Of a stretch of DNA of 12,749 nucleotides, positions 12,009 to 12,749 are shown one piece after another. The position numbers were made by a program, and so were the translations under genes. Within the stretch, counting starts at the first letter, position 1; each line of letters starts with the position of its first letter. The stretch is taken from positions 1-12,749 of the forward strand of contig JACCSF010000009.1 of assembly GCA_013813135.1 (NCBI GenBank), given 5' to 3'. The notes below the pieces were generated by a model, which ran no database searches, was not told the DNA's origin, and worked only from the letters and a program-made list of their open reading frames with translations. This DNA is from Thermoleophilaceae bacterium. GTDB lineage: Bacteria > Actinomycetota > Thermoleophilia > Solirubrobacterales > Thermoleophilaceae.

Positions 12009-12749
12009 CTGGGCGCGAGAGCGGCGCGCCTGAGCCGCCAGACGCGCCAGGCCGCGGCTGCCAGTCCCAGCAACAGGAACAGCGCGGCCCAGCCGACGCC
12101 CGCGGCGAGCGCCTGCTCGAACGAGGCGCCGGAGCCGCGCTCGTCGGCCTGGGCGAACTGGAACGCCGCGCCCGCGGCGGCGAGGCCCAGCGCGGCTCCG
12201 GCGAGCGCAGGCGCAAGCGGTGCGGAGGGCTCTGTCCGGGGCAGGTGGCGCGTCGCTCCCCCGGCGAGGCCGAGCCCTGCGCCGGTCAGGCCCAGTACGC
12301 CGATCACAGGCGCGTAGCGGGTGTCCGCGTCGATCGTGACCAGCACCGCCAGCCCGACCCCCGCGCATGCCACCCCTGCGGGGCCCAGCGCCGCGGCGGG
12401 CAGACGTCGGGCGAGCCATGGCGACAGCGCGCAGGCCACCACGGCCGGGAGCGTGACGGCGAGCAGCAGCGTTCCGGTGCGCAGCCCGGAGAGGTTGCGG
12501 GCCAGCTGGAAGTACTCCGGCACCAGGAAGAGCAGCGCCGTCAGACAGCCGGCGACCGCGGCCCAGGCCAGCGCCGTTCCCGGCAGGCCGGGCGCGGCGG
12601 TCCTCAGGAGGGCTGCCCCGGCGAGCAGCAGCAGCGCGGACCAGCCCCATGCCCAGGGCTCGCTTTGGACGAGCGCGATCGTGACCGCTGTCAGCCCCGC
12701 CGCGAACGCGAGCGGCCGCACAGCGCCGCGAGGCGGCGGCGGGCGCTCG
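12005..12749 (-). CDS. MFS transporter, DHA2 (14-TMS)-type, C-terminal half (partial)
   Basis: The 5' part lies beyond the window; 247 codons are visible and the frame stays open to the edge. About eight hydrophobic segments can be counted, for example LAFAAGLTAVTIALV, GWSALLLLAGAALL, GCLTALLFLVPEYFQ, GTLLLAVTLPAVVACAL, GVACAGVGLAVLVTI, GVLGLTGAGLGLAGG, ALAGAALGLAAAGAAF and GWAALFLLLGLAAAAW. The FLVPEYFQ...LSGLRTGTLLL sequence corresponds to the LLPLYLQ...SPLQAGLLLLP region of DHA2 drug:proton antiporters, and eight segments fit TMS 7-14 of that 14-helix family. It would be an inner-membrane exporter; the substrate is unknown. GTG at 12721 could be an in-frame internal codon but is unlikely to be the start, because half the transporter would be missing. 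The stop overlaps the FAH-family stop by 4 nt. Confidence 0.8.
   Translation of the reverse strand, partial: ERPPPPRGAVRPLAFAAGLTAVTIALVQSEPWAWGWSALLLLAGAALLRTAAPGLPGTALAWAAVAGCLTALLFLVPEYFQLARNLSGLRTGTLLLAVTLPAVVACALSPWLARRLPAAALGPAGVACAGVGLAVLVTIDADTRYAPVIGVLGLTGAGLGLAGGATRHLPRTEPSAPLAPALAGAALGLAAAGAAFQFAQADERGSGASFEQALAAGVGWAALFLLLGLAAAAWRVWRLRRAALAPS

Noticed and set aside
10263..12650. Long minus-strand frame through the UbiB, FAH and MFS region
   Set aside because: It is out of frame with UbiB and MFS and antisense to FAH, and has no recognisable motif.
1..12749. CRISPR arrays, tRNA or rRNA genes, insertion sequences, integrase or phage genes
   Set aside because: I looked for repeated spacers, cloverleaf and rRNA signatures and transposase motifs and saw none.

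Overview
This is a compact, very GC-rich bacterial chromosome segment with strong G/C preference at third codon positions, short intergenic gaps and GTG starts. Gene content and the style of several proteins (CxC glutaredoxin-like protein, A-type Fe-S carrier beside bolA-grxD, actinobacterial-type P450, HLD-I haloalkane dehalogenase, DHA2-type exporter) suggest an actinobacterium, quite possibly of the Thermoleophilia/Solirubrobacterales. That placement is inference from recognised families, not from a marker gene. No rRNA, tRNA, insertion sequence, phage gene or CRISPR array is visible.

Layout. 1-703 (+): the 3' end of an extended-SDR epimerase/reductase, a glutaredoxin-like protein and a 58-residue basic protein that overlaps it. 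704-962: paired hairpins and a small ORF. 963-1594 (-): bolA and the monothiol glutaredoxin grxD, overlapping by 4 nt. 1641-1997 (+): an ErpA-type A-type carrier, divergent from bolA, so an iron-sulfur trafficking module. 1994-3265 (-): a cytochrome P450. 3318-4931 (+): a cytoplasmic-looking Cys-type sulfatase. 4928-7412 (-): a second, glucosamine-6-sulfatase-like sulfatase with an unresolved 5' end, followed by a frame-broken secreted protein running into a headless beta-barrel domain. 7411-8943 (+): a TetR regulator and a haloalkane dehalogenase gene carrying a one-base frameshift. 8952-11152 (-): a UbiB/ABC1 kinase-like protein, a small LysR-like remnant and an AlkA-type DNA glycosylase. 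11184-12008 (+): a fumarylacetoacetate-hydrolase-family enzyme. 12005-12749 (-): the C-terminal half of an MFS exporter cut by the window edge.

The best-supported functional unit is Fe-S homeostasis: BolA, CGFS glutaredoxin and ErpA are known partners in cluster delivery, here arranged around a 46-bp divergent promoter. The sulfatases, P450, dehalogenase and FAH-family enzyme look like an accessory catabolic neighbourhood, but nothing ties them into one pathway. No undescribed defence or mobile system is evident.

Three patterns run across the whole window. (1) Most genes that lead a transcription unit have a TANNNT box 6-9 nt before the start codon and no Shine-Dalgarno, suggesting leaderless mRNAs. 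(2) CTAG occurs five times by eye, always at a gene end, and at three tail-to-tail junctions it supplies both TAG stops. (3) Four reading frames are broken in a way that adding one base would repair, which points either to sequence/assembly deletions or to recent gene decay.
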